This document shows positions 31,692-40,641 of a DNA stretch of 51,215 nucleotides, piece after piece. This DNA is from Bacteroidota bacterium (GTDB lineage: Bacteria > Bacteroidota > Bacteroidia > Chitinophagales > Chitinophagaceae): positions 1-51,215 of the forward strand of contig CANHGS010000024.1 in the NCBI GenBank assembly GCA_947460595.1, written 5' to 3'. The translations under genes were made by a program, and so were the position numbers. The stretch's first letter is position 1. Every line of letters begins with the position of its first letter. Under the pieces are notes generated by a model. It saw only the letters and a program-made list of their open reading frames with translations, was not told where the DNA came from and did not search any database.

Positions 31692-33287
31692 ATGCGTAAA
31701 AAATATTCTTACCAAAATTTAATTATACCAATACTTCTTGGAGTTGTACTATTTGGTGCTTCTTGTAAAAAGTATTTATATCAAGGACCAATTTCTGCAA
31801 CTTACAGTTCACAATTTTGGACTTCTCAAGCATCCGTTGAGCAAGCAAGTTTAGCAATGTATGGACAATTACGGAGTAATCTTCGTGCAACCTATGGGGG
31901 AGAAGCGGCACATTTTGTAACAGGAGATTTAGTGGCCGGAACTTTTCTACCAGTTTCTGGTAGTTTCTTGTCTTACTCCTTAATGAACCCAGCACCGGGC
32001 TATGCAGGAAATAAGGGTATTCCCTATTATTTTAAGTATGTGCCATATTGGGCAGGAGTCTTATCTGATTGGTCTAGGTTTTACCAAGGAATTGCACAAT
32101 CAAACTTGATTTTACAAAATGTTCCAACAATGCCAGCTTCTGCATTTGTTAATGAGCAAAAAAGAAACCAATATTTAGCTGAAGCATTGTTCATGCGTGC
32201 TTATTCATATTTCTATATGATACGGATATGGGGTGATCCCGTATATGTTAATTCAATGTATGCAGATATAGATTATGGAAATATTCCACCACTAGCAAGG
32301 ACACCTGAAAATATTGTGTTAGATAGTTGTCTTAACGATTTGAAAAAAGCGGCTCTATATTTACCACTTCCATCAGCTGGTGTTGCAATACGTGCCAATG
32401 CAGGAAGTAATGATGCATTAATTGCTCACATATATGCGTGGAAACATCAATATGATAGTGCAAAAGTTTATTGCCAGAAAGTAATTAATAATTACGGATA
32501 TTCTTTAGAACCCATGGCTACCTATACCAATCTCTGGAAAGGTCTTGGTTCTAGTGAAAATATTTTTGAATTAGCAATGCAATTGACTAATACCGATCCA
32601 AATTTTAAACAAAATCAAACAAATTCATGGACTGAAGCGCAATTTAATTGTTTTGCTACTTTTTTAAAAGGACCAATTGTTTCAAATGCTAAAACAAATT
32701 GCTGGATTGCACCTTTAGATGGAATTGTAAATAAAAATTTATTTGTTGACTCAGCAAATGATGTTCGTTTTAAAAGAATACTTCAATATACCCCTGCAAC
32801 TGGCGTAGATAAAGCGGGATACATGTTACAGAAATATACTAATTTCTCATATCAAGATAGTGTAAAGAAAATTCTTCCATACATTAATAATAATTTGGTG
32901 TTGTTTCGCTTATCCGATATTTATTTACTGTATGCGGAATCACAAGCCATGACCGGAGATTTAGGTGGAGCAGCTATCTCATTAAGCAAAACAGAAATCA
33001 GAGCTGGAATTAAATCATATATAACTGCTAATACCCAGCCCTTGCTGATCAATGAAATTGTTGCAGAAAGGGGTAGAGAATTAATAGGTGAAGGCCAATG
33101 GTACTATGATCTGATTAGAACAGAGTCTTATTTACGTCCATTATCTCAAGGATGGTTAGAAAAAGTAGGATATCGTTCAGATAGAACAGATGATATATCA
33201 AAAGGATATTATTGGCCGTTAGATATGGGAACACTATTTCCACAGAATAGTCTTTTAACGCAGAACCCTTACTTTACCAACAACTAA
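31692..33287 (+). CDS. SusD/RagB-family nutrient-binding lipoprotein
   Basis: A 531-residue surface lipoprotein with a lipobox (LFGASC, Cys25), starting 19 bases after SusC. The SusD fold is shown by FYQGIAQSNLILQNVP, RNQYLAEALFMRAYSYFYMIRIWGDP (TPR-like helix), LFRLSDIYLLYAESQAM and the C-terminal IVAERGRELIGEGQWYYDLIRT. It caps SusC and captures the glycan. Sequence alone does not identify the ligand. Confidence 0.94.
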   Translation: MRKKYSYQNLIIPILLGVVLFGASCKKYLYQGPISATYSSQFWTSQASVEQASLAMYGQLRSNLRATYGGEAAHFVTGDLVAGTFLPVSGSFLSYSLMNPAPGYAGNKGIPYYFKYVPYWAGVLSDWSRFYQGIAQSNLILQNVPTMPASAFVNEQKRNQYLAEALFMRAYSYFYMIRIWGDPVYVNSMYADIDYGNIPPLARTPENIVLDSCLNDLKKAALYLPLPSAGVAIRANAGSNDALIAHIYAWKHQYDSAKVYCQKVINNYGYSLEPMATYTNLWKGLGSSENIFELAMQLTNTDPNFKQNQTNSWTEAQFNCFATFLKGPIVSNAKTNCWIAPLDGIVNKNLFVDSANDVRFKRILQYTPATGVDKAGYMLQKYTNFSYQDSVKKILPYINNNLVLFRLSDIYLLYAESQAMTGDLGGAAISLSKTEIRAGIKSYITANTQPLLINEIVAERGRELIGEGQWYYDLIRTESYLRPLSQGWLEKVGYRSDRTDDISKGYYWPLDMGTLFPQNSLLTQNPYFTNN

Positions 33288-33314
33288 ATCAATACACGAA
33301 ATAAATAATTGGAT

Positions 33315-34022
33315 ATGTTGCTACTCAATAACAAAACTAAAAATACAATCAGCCTTCTTTTTGCTATTGTTATGCTAGTTTCTTGCAAGAAAGATTATAT
33401 AACAGGAACAATACAAGATGTAAATGTTTATAAAAACATGACTACATATGATGTCTTAAAAACTAATTCAAAATATGATACACTTGTTCAGATTATTGAT
33501 ACTGCGGGGTATAAAGATCTCATTAATGCTAGCGGTACCACTTTTTTTGCTCCTACAAATACGGCTATTAATAATTATCTGAATACTCGAACACTAGCAT
33601 TGCAGGTAGCAAATAAAAATGCAAAGTTTGGTTTAGATTCACTTTTTTATTACCTCAGAAATAATATTAAGGGAACTAGAGATTCTATGGGTATTTATCT
33701 TGTTCAACAAGCATTGCCTTATTCAGTACTTACAAATACGGGAGCTAAATATCCAACCAAGTTAGTTGGGGATACTGTTGTAGTATCTTATGAATACCAA
33801 ACAACTGGCTATAATTCCAATGTGTCTAGCTCTCCTCAGATTGTATATTTTACACAACTATGGAAGCCCTATATATTGTCTGATGCAACTCCTGCAAGTA
33901 AAATACCTGGCACTATTGGTGTACGAACAATTGTTACCACTTCAGGTATACTTACTCAGAATGGTGTGATGAATGCTTTAACTTATAACCATACGCTGTT
34001 CTTTTACGGCACTAAACAATAA
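33315..34022 (+). CDS. Fasciclin-domain lipoprotein
   Basis: A 235-residue lipoprotein (lipobox LVSC, Cys24) with a single fasciclin/FAS1-like domain: MTTYDVLKTNSKYDTLVQIIDTAG and SGTTFFAPTNTAINNYL are the H1-like blocks, and the C-terminal NGVMNALTYNHTLFFYG corresponds to the end of the fold. In Bacteroidota such proteins commonly follow SusC/SusD pairs and probably serve as accessory glycan-binding or adhesion proteins on the surface. I use ATG 33315; an in-frame TTG lies two codons upstream. Confidence 0.82.
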   Translation: MLLLNNKTKNTISLLFAIVMLVSCKKDYITGTIQDVNVYKNMTTYDVLKTNSKYDTLVQIIDTAGYKDLINASGTTFFAPTNTAINNYLNTRTLALQVANKNAKFGLDSLFYYLRNNIKGTRDSMGIYLVQQALPYSVLTNTGAKYPTKLVGDTVVVSYEYQTTGYNSNVSSSPQIVYFTQLWKPYILSDATPASKIPGTIGVRTIVTTSGILTQNGVMNALTYNHTLFFYGTKQ

Positions 34023-34032
34023 ATCCAGATTT

Positions 34033-35139
34033 ATGAAAAAAGTAGTCTTTACTATATTACTCTTGACAATCATCATACCCATAATAATTACTTCCTGTAC
34101 CAAATATGGGAATGGATTTTTAAGTCCATTTGTTACATACAGTGTACAACAATTCACCTTTATACGCGGCAGATTCTCAACTTCTAATGCGTTGGTGACA
34201 GATGGGTCTAGCACGCCAATGAATGCGTCAATGTTACATGTATATGATTCTGCAACTGGAAAACTGATGGACTCTATTTTTTTTAAAAAATATCCTGTTA
34301 CCATTTGGAAAGAAGCATATGATCCTAAAACAGATACAACTTATGCTAAGGTTTTAGCTAAAAGAAGTATTGACAGTTTATTGCCAGTTGAAATCAATAC
34401 AAGTAGTGGTGCCTTTACTTCTACAAGTGCATCTTTAGCATTACCATTAGGTTCGTATTTTGTTGATTTAAATGTTTCAAACATAGCTGGATCGCAAGTG
34501 TTGAAAAAAATCATGAAATTTACCATAAAAGATGGAGCCCCTCTTGAAACAACTGAAACCTATTCTGGTGGATTAGGAGGCTCATTTAGTGCCGCCGCTG
34601 GTCCAGCTGGTGGATCTGCTTTTCCTATTGTATTTTTTAACGGGAATTATAACCCCTATGTAGATTTTAAAGTAACACGCTATGCTGATACTCCTTTCAC
34701 GGTTATTCTAAAGTTCACCGATAGAAATGGGGTACCCTTTAACCCAAATACTGGTGAAGTAGCCAAGAGGCCTAATGCTGGATTAAACCCAGTTCCTCCT
34801 TTCTTACAAAATCTGCAAGACTATGCACCTGATACTTACAAAGTAAACGATTCAGAAATATCCATTAAATATGCTATTACGCCTTTTCCTTACGCATCTT
34901 TAGGTAACGGGTATAACATGTATTACACCATTCAGGCAAAGGCTGTTTCAATGGATAGTACAAAAGCTTGGACTCAAACTCCAGCACCTAATGTATTTTA
35001 TAAAGGAATCACAGACCCCGCCTACTTAGGTATCTATAATCCTGGTAGATACGACTATGCTATTAGGGTTCCAATGCGGGTATTCTCTTATGGAGCATAT
35101 ATCATAAATGTTAAATTGCTAAACACTACACATAGATAA
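34033..35139 (+). CDS. Surface lipoprotein of unknown function (DUF5007-like?)
   Basis: A 368-residue lipoprotein (signal MKKVVFTILLLTII..., Cys22 in ITSC) that closes the SusC-SusD-fasciclin operon. It appears to be all-beta, with Ig-like stretches (LPLGSYFVDLNVSNIAG, YDYAIRVPMRVFSYGAYIINVKL). The placement and the RGRFSTSNAL...DGSS block recall DUF5007 proteins, but I am not certain. By position it is analogous to SusE/SusF surface glycan-binding proteins. A strong terminator follows 35 bases downstream. Confidence 0.72.
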   Translation: MKKVVFTILLLTIIIPIIITSCTKYGNGFLSPFVTYSVQQFTFIRGRFSTSNALVTDGSSTPMNASMLHVYDSATGKLMDSIFFKKYPVTIWKEAYDPKTDTTYAKVLAKRSIDSLLPVEINTSSGAFTSTSASLALPLGSYFVDLNVSNIAGSQVLKKIMKFTIKDGAPLETTETYSGGLGGSFSAAAGPAGGSAFPIVFFNGNYNPYVDFKVTRYADTPFTVILKFTDRNGVPFNPNTGEVAKRPNAGLNPVPPFLQNLQDYAPDTYKVNDSEISIKYAITPFPYASLGNGYNMYYTIQAKAVSMDSTKAWTQTPAPNVFYKGITDPAYLGIYNPGRYDYAIRVPMRVFSYGAYIINVKLLNTTHR

Positions 35140-35173
35140 GTATATATTAGTCCTATAATTAAATACAACTAGT

Positions 35174-35206
35174 ACGACTGGAAATTCTTTTCCAGTCGTT
35201 TTTTTT
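35174..35206 (+). terminator. Rho-independent terminator after the SusCD operon
   Basis: An 11-bp perfect stem (ACGACTGGAAA with its complement), a 4-base loop and a run of at least seven T. It reaches the stop codon of the convergent LacI gene. Confidence 0.85.
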
Positions 35207-36248
35207 AACTAAATATTCTACCAGAATTTTGATGGGAATTTAGAACTAGTTCTGTTTCTATTTTAATCCTGAATCCTTTATTTGTATCAGATTTATTTTC
35301 TGATTCTAAAATACCCAATAACATTTCCATTGCCCTTTTTCCCTGATCATAGGGGAACTGTTCAATAGAAGCTAATGGAGGATATGCCATATAGCTATTA
35401 ATGGGAAGATTGGCATAGCTAACAAAAGAAATATCCTTACCTATTGTTTTATTTCTTTGAAATGCAAATTGTGCAGCATCTAGAGCTACATAATCATTAA
35501 AAGTTATAATACCTGTGGGTGTTCTCTTATGGGAAAAGAATTCTGCCATGGCGTCATGAGTTCCTTTGGTAGACAAATCAGTATTGATAACTAGATTTGG
35601 ATCAAATTTCAGTCTGTTTTTGTTGATAGCAATTCTATATCCTTCAAGCCTTTGCTGACTAGCTAAAAGTTTATGTGGGCCATTTATTAAACCAATATTT
35701 CGATAACCTTTTTTTAATAAAAATGAAACTGCTTTTATAGTTCCTTCTACCATGTCACACTCCACACTATTGATATTTTCAATAGGAGGAATACAATCAA
35801 AAAAAACAATAGGAATATCATATTTTTTTAGCATTTCAAAATGCGCATAATTAGTTGTGTTTTTTGAAATAGAAGAAATAATTCCATCCACACGATGATT
35901 TTTCATTGATTCAATAATTTTTTTTTCTCTCTCTTCATCGTCGTGAGACTGTCCCAAAAAAACAATATATTTATTCATACTGGCAAAATCTTCAATTCCA
36001 GAAATTGCTTCGGAAAAAAAAGTCTCAGATAGTTTGGGTAATACAACTCCTATAGTAAAGGTTTTTCTTTTCTGAAAAAAAATAGCCGTTTGATTGGGTT
36101 CATACCCTAAGTCCTTAGCTAATTGCTTAACGAGTGTTTTGGTTTTCAATCCAATGCTAGGATGATCATTCAGTGCTCTTGAGACAGTAGAAGCCGACAA
36201 GCCTAATTTCTTAGCTATAACTTTAATAGTGGGAACTTTGTCAGACAT
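35205..36248 (-). CDS. LacI-family transcriptional regulator
   Basis: A 347-residue repressor-type protein. The N-terminal helix-turn-helix and hinge are clear (TIKVIAKKLGLSASTVSRAL, then NDHPSIG...LGYEPN). The periplasmic-binding-protein-like ligand domain follows (FTIGVVLPKLSETFFSEAI, HRVDGIISSISK, GYRNIGLINGP, PTGIITFNDYVALDAAQFA). It is convergent with the SusCD operon and divergent from the 36426 gene. The operators described here fit the LacI-family pattern with central CG, so this protein is the natural candidate to bind them. Ligand probably a sugar from the SusCD substrate. Confidence 0.92.
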   Translation of the reverse strand: MSDKVPTIKVIAKKLGLSASTVSRALNDHPSIGLKTKTLVKQLAKDLGYEPNQTAIFFQKRKTFTIGVVLPKLSETFFSEAISGIEDFASMNKYIVFLGQSHDDEEREKKIIESMKNHRVDGIISSISKNTTNYAHFEMLKKYDIPIVFFDCIPPIENINSVECDMVEGTIKAVSFLLKKGYRNIGLINGPHKLLASQQRLEGYRIAINKNRLKFDPNLVINTDLSTKGTHDAMAEFFSHKRTPTGIITFNDYVALDAAQFAFQRNKTIGKDISFVSYANLPINSYMAYPPLASIEQFPYDQGKRAMEMLLGILESENKSDTNKGFRIKIETELVLNSHQNSGRIFS

Positions 36249-36325
36249 GTTCGTTGTTACTTAATTAGACGATTGTAATCAGTGGTAGAGTAATTTACAA
36301 CTAATGGCTAGTAAAACAATTTTTA

Positions 36326-36339
36326 TGCAATCGTTTGCG
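36326..36339. promoter_or_regulatory. LacI-type operator between lacI-like gene and 36426 gene
   Basis: The minus strand reads CGCAAACGATTGCA, sharing GCAAACGnTTGC with the operator at 28293-28306. It lies 78 bases beyond the LacI start and 87 bases before the divergent gene, suggesting autoregulation plus control of that gene. Confidence 0.6.
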
Positions 36340-36425
36340 TAAAAGAATAGTTTAAAGTGCAACTATATTCGGTAAATTCTGATTAAATCTTAAAAACTAA
36401 TAGTTGGACTATTTAAATTAATAGA

Positions 36426-38867
36426 ATGATGAAGTTCCTGATTATTAGTATTTATTTATTTTTTGGGATTCTGTTATTGAATAATTCAAATATATATGCA
36501 CAAAGTATTGATGCTACTTTGGATAGTTATTTTTCCAATAATAAACCAGAACGTGTTCATTTACATTTTGATAGGACTACTTATTCACAAGGAGATACTA
36601 TTTGGTTTAAAGCATATATAATGGCCGGCTCCACCCCAACGAATAGTAGTAAAAATTTATATGTTGATTGGGCAGATCATGATGGAAATATATTAGTACA
36701 TCAAATGTATCCTATTGGTAATACGGGAACTTCAAGAGGGCAGCTTCAATTACCTGATAACTATTCTTCAAGTACACTTCAGGTTCATGCATATACAAGG
36801 TGGATGCTTCAAGACGATTCAAATCTACTGTATCATAAAATAATTCCGATTTTACAGAATAAAAATGAAAATAAAGTCAACTTAAATGGCATAAAGCCAT
36901 CATTGTATTTTTTTCCGGAAGGAGGTGAATCTGTTATAGGGCTATTTAATAAAATAGCATTTCAAGCTATGGATCAATGGGGTAGACCCGTAAAAATTGT
37001 GGGTGATATACAAAATAATAATGGGGAAAAACTTGCAGAAATAAAATCATTACATGATGGAATGGGATTTATAAAAATGATTCCCAATATGAATGAAACA
37101 TATTTTGCCAAATGGAAAGATGAACAAGGTCTGGAGCACCAAACTGAATTGCCAACGGCTAAAGTTTCAGGAATTGTCTTAAATGTATTTGAACAAAAAG
37201 AAGCTAAATATTTTAATATTCAACGTTCAGAAAACTCAGGTGAAAATCTGAAAAAAATTTATATTGTTGCAACTATGCATGGTAGTCCGGTGTATATGGC
37301 TACAGTAAATTTGAAAAATACAACAACAGTCTCTAGTTATATTCCTCTTGCTGGATTATCTGCTGGGGGGTTGGTTGTTACTTTGTTTGATGCTGACTTA
37401 AAGCCTATTGCTGAAAGAGTTTGCTTTGTACATCAATTTACAGCATCAGTTTTTGAAACTAACATCAATTTTGACAAGCCTAATTTTACTAAACTTGGTT
37501 TGAATGAATTTCAGATCACCATTCCCGATTCTATTCCCACCAATCTTTCTATTTCAATAACTGATGGCACATTAACAAATATTAATCAAGATAATATTGT
37601 CTCTAGATTATTACTGACTGGTGACATCCGTGGAAACGTATTTAATCCAGCCTATTATATTTCAGATACAACCAAATTGATTCAAGAAAATTTAGATTTA
37701 GTAATGTTAACACATGGTTGGCGAAGATTTAATTGGGGAAATATAATGCAAGGAAAAATGCCAAATCTTGGCTTATTTAGAGACAGTTCTTTTTATACTT
37801 TATCTGGAAAAGTATCGGGTATTTCAGAAAGTAAGTTGAAAAAAGCTGGTGATTTATTTTTGATATTAACAAATAAATATTTAAAAGTTCAGAACCATTT
37901 TGTACCAATGAATCAGGACGGAAGTTTCAGTAAATCAAACTTATTATTATTTGATTCCACAAAGCTGTTTTATAAGTTTAGTAATAAAGTAGGGATTGAA
38001 GAACAAGTTAAGTTTGAATTAAAGAATATACCAAAGATAGAGCAACCAATATTTAAGGATCTAAAAAAGGAATCAATACTGTTTCCTCCTACATTTTATA
38101 CAACTGATTCAACCGCTGATGATTATTTCAAGGAAAGTTTAGCAAAATATAGGGATAATGAGCTTCCTCCGGTAATTGTAACAGTGAAACAGAAATCACA
38201 GAAAGAAAAACTTGACGACCAATATGTCAATAATGAATTATTCAAAGGTAATTTAGCAATGCGCAATACATCCTTTGACATAACCAATGAAAAAAATAGG
38301 AATGCCTTTGCAAATATCTTTGGTTTTTTACAGGCGCGTGTTGCTGGTATTAGGATTACTGGCGATTTGACTACACCAACTGGTGCTTCTGCTGGTGATG
38401 GTGGAATTATTTTAAGTGGGGATGCAAATGTGGCACTTTTTATTGATGAAGCCCCAGCAGATATACCAAGCGTGGGGTCTTTGTCCATGAATGAAGTGGC
38501 ATATCTTAAAGTATTCTACGCACCTTTTGTTGGTGCTCCCTTAAATGGGTCTGCCATAGTAATCTATACAAAAAAAGGGAATGAAACAGATAGTGAATTA
38601 AGTTTAAAAATGCCCTTTATTAATGTAAATGGTTATACAGCTCTTAAAGAGTTCTATTTGCCAAATTATGAAGGAATAGATGCTTCCAATAACTTCAAAG
38701 ACATGAGAAAAACTATTTACTGGAATCCTATGTTAATCACAAGTACACAAAATAATTCAGTAAAAATTAAGTTCTATAATAACAGTCTATCCACTTCTTT
38801 TCGGTTAGTCATAGAAGGCATTAATCAATTAGGTGAAATTACCCATTTAGATAAAATTATCAAATAG
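36426..38867 (+). CDS. Large secreted MG2-like / TonB-plug-like protein
   Basis: An 813-residue protein with a signal peptide (MMKFLIISIYLFFGILLLNNSNIYAQ). The N-terminal part (about 40-140) has the macroglobulin-MG2-like block RVHLHFDRTTYSQGDTIWFKAYI common in large Bacteroidota surface proteins. Near the C-terminus (about 640-730) LQARVAGIRITGDL, ALFIDEAPADI and NGSAIVIYTKKG resemble the plug domain of TonB-dependent receptors, but no barrel follows. Proteins of this layout are frequent beside SusCD-type systems and have no firmly assigned function. The upstream LacI-type operator links it to the SusCD locus. Confidence 0.75.
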   Translation: MMKFLIISIYLFFGILLLNNSNIYAQSIDATLDSYFSNNKPERVHLHFDRTTYSQGDTIWFKAYIMAGSTPTNSSKNLYVDWADHDGNILVHQMYPIGNTGTSRGQLQLPDNYSSSTLQVHAYTRWMLQDDSNLLYHKIIPILQNKNENKVNLNGIKPSLYFFPEGGESVIGLFNKIAFQAMDQWGRPVKIVGDIQNNNGEKLAEIKSLHDGMGFIKMIPNMNETYFAKWKDEQGLEHQTELPTAKVSGIVLNVFEQKEAKYFNIQRSENSGENLKKIYIVATMHGSPVYMATVNLKNTTTVSSYIPLAGLSAGGLVVTLFDADLKPIAERVCFVHQFTASVFETNINFDKPNFTKLGLNEFQITIPDSIPTNLSISITDGTLTNINQDNIVSRLLLTGDIRGNVFNPAYYISDTTKLIQENLDLVMLTHGWRRFNWGNIMQGKMPNLGLFRDSSFYTLSGKVSGISESKLKKAGDLFLILTNKYLKVQNHFVPMNQDGSFSKSNLLLFDSTKLFYKFSNKVGIEEQVKFELKNIPKIEQPIFKDLKKESILFPPTFYTTDSTADDYFKESLAKYRDNELPPVIVTVKQKSQKEKLDDQYVNNELFKGNLAMRNTSFDITNEKNRNAFANIFGFLQARVAGIRITGDLTTPTGASAGDGGIILSGDANVALFIDEAPADIPSVGSLSMNEVAYLKVFYAPFVGAPLNGSAIVIYTKKGNETDSELSLKMPFINVNGYTALKEFYLPNYEGIDASNNFKDMRKTIYWNPMLITSTQNNSVKIKFYNNSLSTSFRLVIEGINQLGEITHLDKIIK

Positions 38868-38985
38868 GCTAAACCTCAATAATATTTTTTCTGAATTAAT
38901 TTGGGTTAATATATGTTTTGCCAAATGGTTTTGGTGCTCCTCTATGGCAGGTGTTACAGGTACCCAATTGAATATTGGTTGTATC

Positions 38986-39009
38986 CCGGGATTGCCTTCC
39001 TTCGTTTCA
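38986..39009. repeat. Isolated partial copy of the 40.7-kb hairpin repeat
   Basis: The 24 bases beginning CCGGGATTGCCTTCC match the start of the 42-bp repeat unit at 40728 onward at all but one position. The other half of the unit is missing. The 288-base gap around it (38868-39155) holds no gene I can support. Confidence 0.55.
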
Positions 39010-39155
39010 ACAATCAAAAGTATTTTCCTGAAATTATTAATCATGCCCAATTTTAGGTGAGAAATTGCAACGTTTTCATCAAAATTTCTATAAAAGATGA
39101 AACAAAATTTCTAACTTTTAGATATTTTAATATCTTGTTTCATAAATATTTCTGA

Positions 39156-39893
39156 ATGATTTTTATCCTAACATTTCTAGCGTTGCATTGGTTCTTTTCT
39201 TTGTTTTTTCATACCTTTTTTCTGCACCGTTTTGCATCTCATAAAATGTATGAGACAAGTAAAAATTGGGAACGTTTTTTTTATCTCTGTACATGGTTCT
39301 TCCAGGGATCTTCCTATTTAGTTCCTAGAGCATATGGTGTGATGCATAGGATGCACCATGCTTTTAGCGACACCGAAAAAGATCCGCACTCGCCTCATTT
39401 TTTTAAAGATATTTATGAAATGATGAAGAGTACGATTGTTATCTATAGGTCTTTTCTTTTAAAGAAAGGAGAGCCAGACCAAGAGTTCACTAAGGATTAT
39501 TTACCTGTTTGGGAAAGACTGGATAAGTTTGGGCACCATACGTTTACTAGGTTGGCTTTTATGCTTATTTATACAGCAATTTATATTCAGTTCGCTCCTA
39601 ATTTTTGGTGGTTCTTATTACTTCCTATCCATTTTTTAATGGGTCCAATACAAGGTGCCATCGTTAACTGGTGTGGCCACAAATACGGCTATAGAAACTT
39701 TGATAGTATAGATCAAAGCAAAAATACCGGACCCTGGGGATTTTTGTTATTGGGTGAACTTTTTCAAAACAACCACCACCACGCTAAACAGGATGCTAAT
39801 TTTGCGAAGCGTTGGTTTGAGTTTGATCTGACCTACCAATTTATGCGAATGTTTAATTTCTTTGGTATCATTAAACTTAATAAAGTAATCTAA
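39156..39893 (+). CDS. Fatty-acid desaturase (acyl-CoA delta-9 type)
   Basis: A 245-residue integral membrane di-iron desaturase. The three histidine clusters are present: H24-R-F-A-S-H29 (HX4H), H64-R-M-H67-H68 (HX2HH) and QNNHHHAKQD near residue 210. Four hydrophobic segments flank them. Members introduce a double bond into acyl chains of membrane lipids. It lacks a fused cytochrome b5 domain and is short, as usual in bacteria. It stands 33 bases before the DUF2237 gene, and the pair probably share a transcript. A specific substrate cannot be given. Confidence 0.88.
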   Translation: MIFILTFLALHWFFSLFFHTFFLHRFASHKMYETSKNWERFFYLCTWFFQGSSYLVPRAYGVMHRMHHAFSDTEKDPHSPHFFKDIYEMMKSTIVIYRSFLLKKGEPDQEFTKDYLPVWERLDKFGHHTFTRLAFMLIYTAIYIQFAPNFWWFLLLPIHFLMGPIQGAIVNWCGHKYGYRNFDSIDQSKNTGPWGFLLLGELFQNNHHHAKQDANFAKRWFEFDLTYQFMRMFNFFGIIKLNKVI

Positions 39894-39926
39894 GGGATAT
39901 GCTTTTCTTGTGAACAGTTGATTCCT

Positions 39927-40304
39927 ATGTATATGAAAGAGAACCCCCTAAATGTTTTTAATCAACCCTTACTGCTTTGTGGAACAAGCCCTATGACGGG
40001 TGCTTACAGAGACGGATGTTGTAATACAGGTATTAATGACCAAGGAACGCATACAGTTTGTGCAGTGGTGACTAACGATTTCTTACAATACTCAAAAACT
40101 AAAGGGAACGACCTCACAGTAGATTATCCAGCAAGCGGTTTTAAAGGACTTGTAGAAGGAGACAGATGGTGCCTTTGTGTGTCTAGGTGGATTCAAGCAT
40201 ATCATGCCAATGTGGCGCCCCCCATTATTTTAAAAGCAACCCATCTCAAGACATTAGAATATATATCCTTAGAAGAACTCATAAAGTTTGAATATACTCC
40301 TTGA
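39927..40304 (+). CDS. DUF2237 family protein
   Basis: A small cytoplasmic protein of about 125 residues with all DUF2237 hallmarks: LCGTSPMTGAYRDGCCNTG, GTHTVCAVVTNDFLQYSK, GDRWCLCVSRW and APPIILKATHLKTLE. Several conserved cysteines (the CC pair and CLC) may bind metal or be redox active; the family has no established function. Start is ATG 39927 or 39933; the TTG at 39918 seems unnecessary. A hairpin terminator follows. Confidence 0.88.
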   Translation: MYMKENPLNVFNQPLLLCGTSPMTGAYRDGCCNTGINDQGTHTVCAVVTNDFLQYSKTKGNDLTVDYPASGFKGLVEGDRWCLCVSRWIQAYHANVAPPIILKATHLKTLEYISLEELIKFEYTP

Positions 40305-40338
40305 AAAATTGATTTTAAATAAGGGAGGAAATCTAGAT

Positions 40339-40365
40339 AAGCAATTCAATTAGTTGCTTGTTTTA
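40339..40365 (+). terminator. Probable terminator after DUF2237 gene
   Basis: AAGCAA and TTGCTT form a 6-bp stem around a 9-base loop, followed by GTTTTAC. Short stem, so moderate confidence. Confidence 0.45.
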
Positions 40366-40499
40366 CAATAATTAATTGCCCATTCAACTAAGGTAAGGGT
40401 AAGGTGGAAGTCCACAAGATTTGTACCACTAAAACCATCTAAATTTAACCCCTTGTGAAATTTAGAATATAATTTGAATTTAAATTACGTGTAAAATGG

Positions 40500-40620
40500 T
40501 AGTAGTCATATTGAAATGGAGGTCAAATCAAAATGGTAAGTAGGGACTAAACAAAAATGGAATTAGGGGATCATGGCTTACTGGAAATAGGGGGTTAAGG
40601 CTGCTGGTATTTCCATTTAA
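40500..40620. repeat. Degenerate repeat block, possible IS21-type end remnant
   Basis: This gene-free stretch contains several irregular copies of a unit resembling AAATGG followed within about 10 bases by GGGTCA/GGACTA/GGGATCA, and ends in GGTATTTCCATT. Spaced repeats of this look occur at the ends of IS21-family elements in Bacteroidota. No transposase is present, so this would be a scar. Low confidence. Confidence 0.3.
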
Positions 40621-40641
40621 TGCTTCCCATTATTTTCCTTT

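Noticed and set aside
38847..39050. A 67-residue minus-strand frame between the MG2-like gene and the desaturase
   Set aside because: It overlaps the end of the 36426 gene and includes the repeat copy at 38986; no recognisable protein features.
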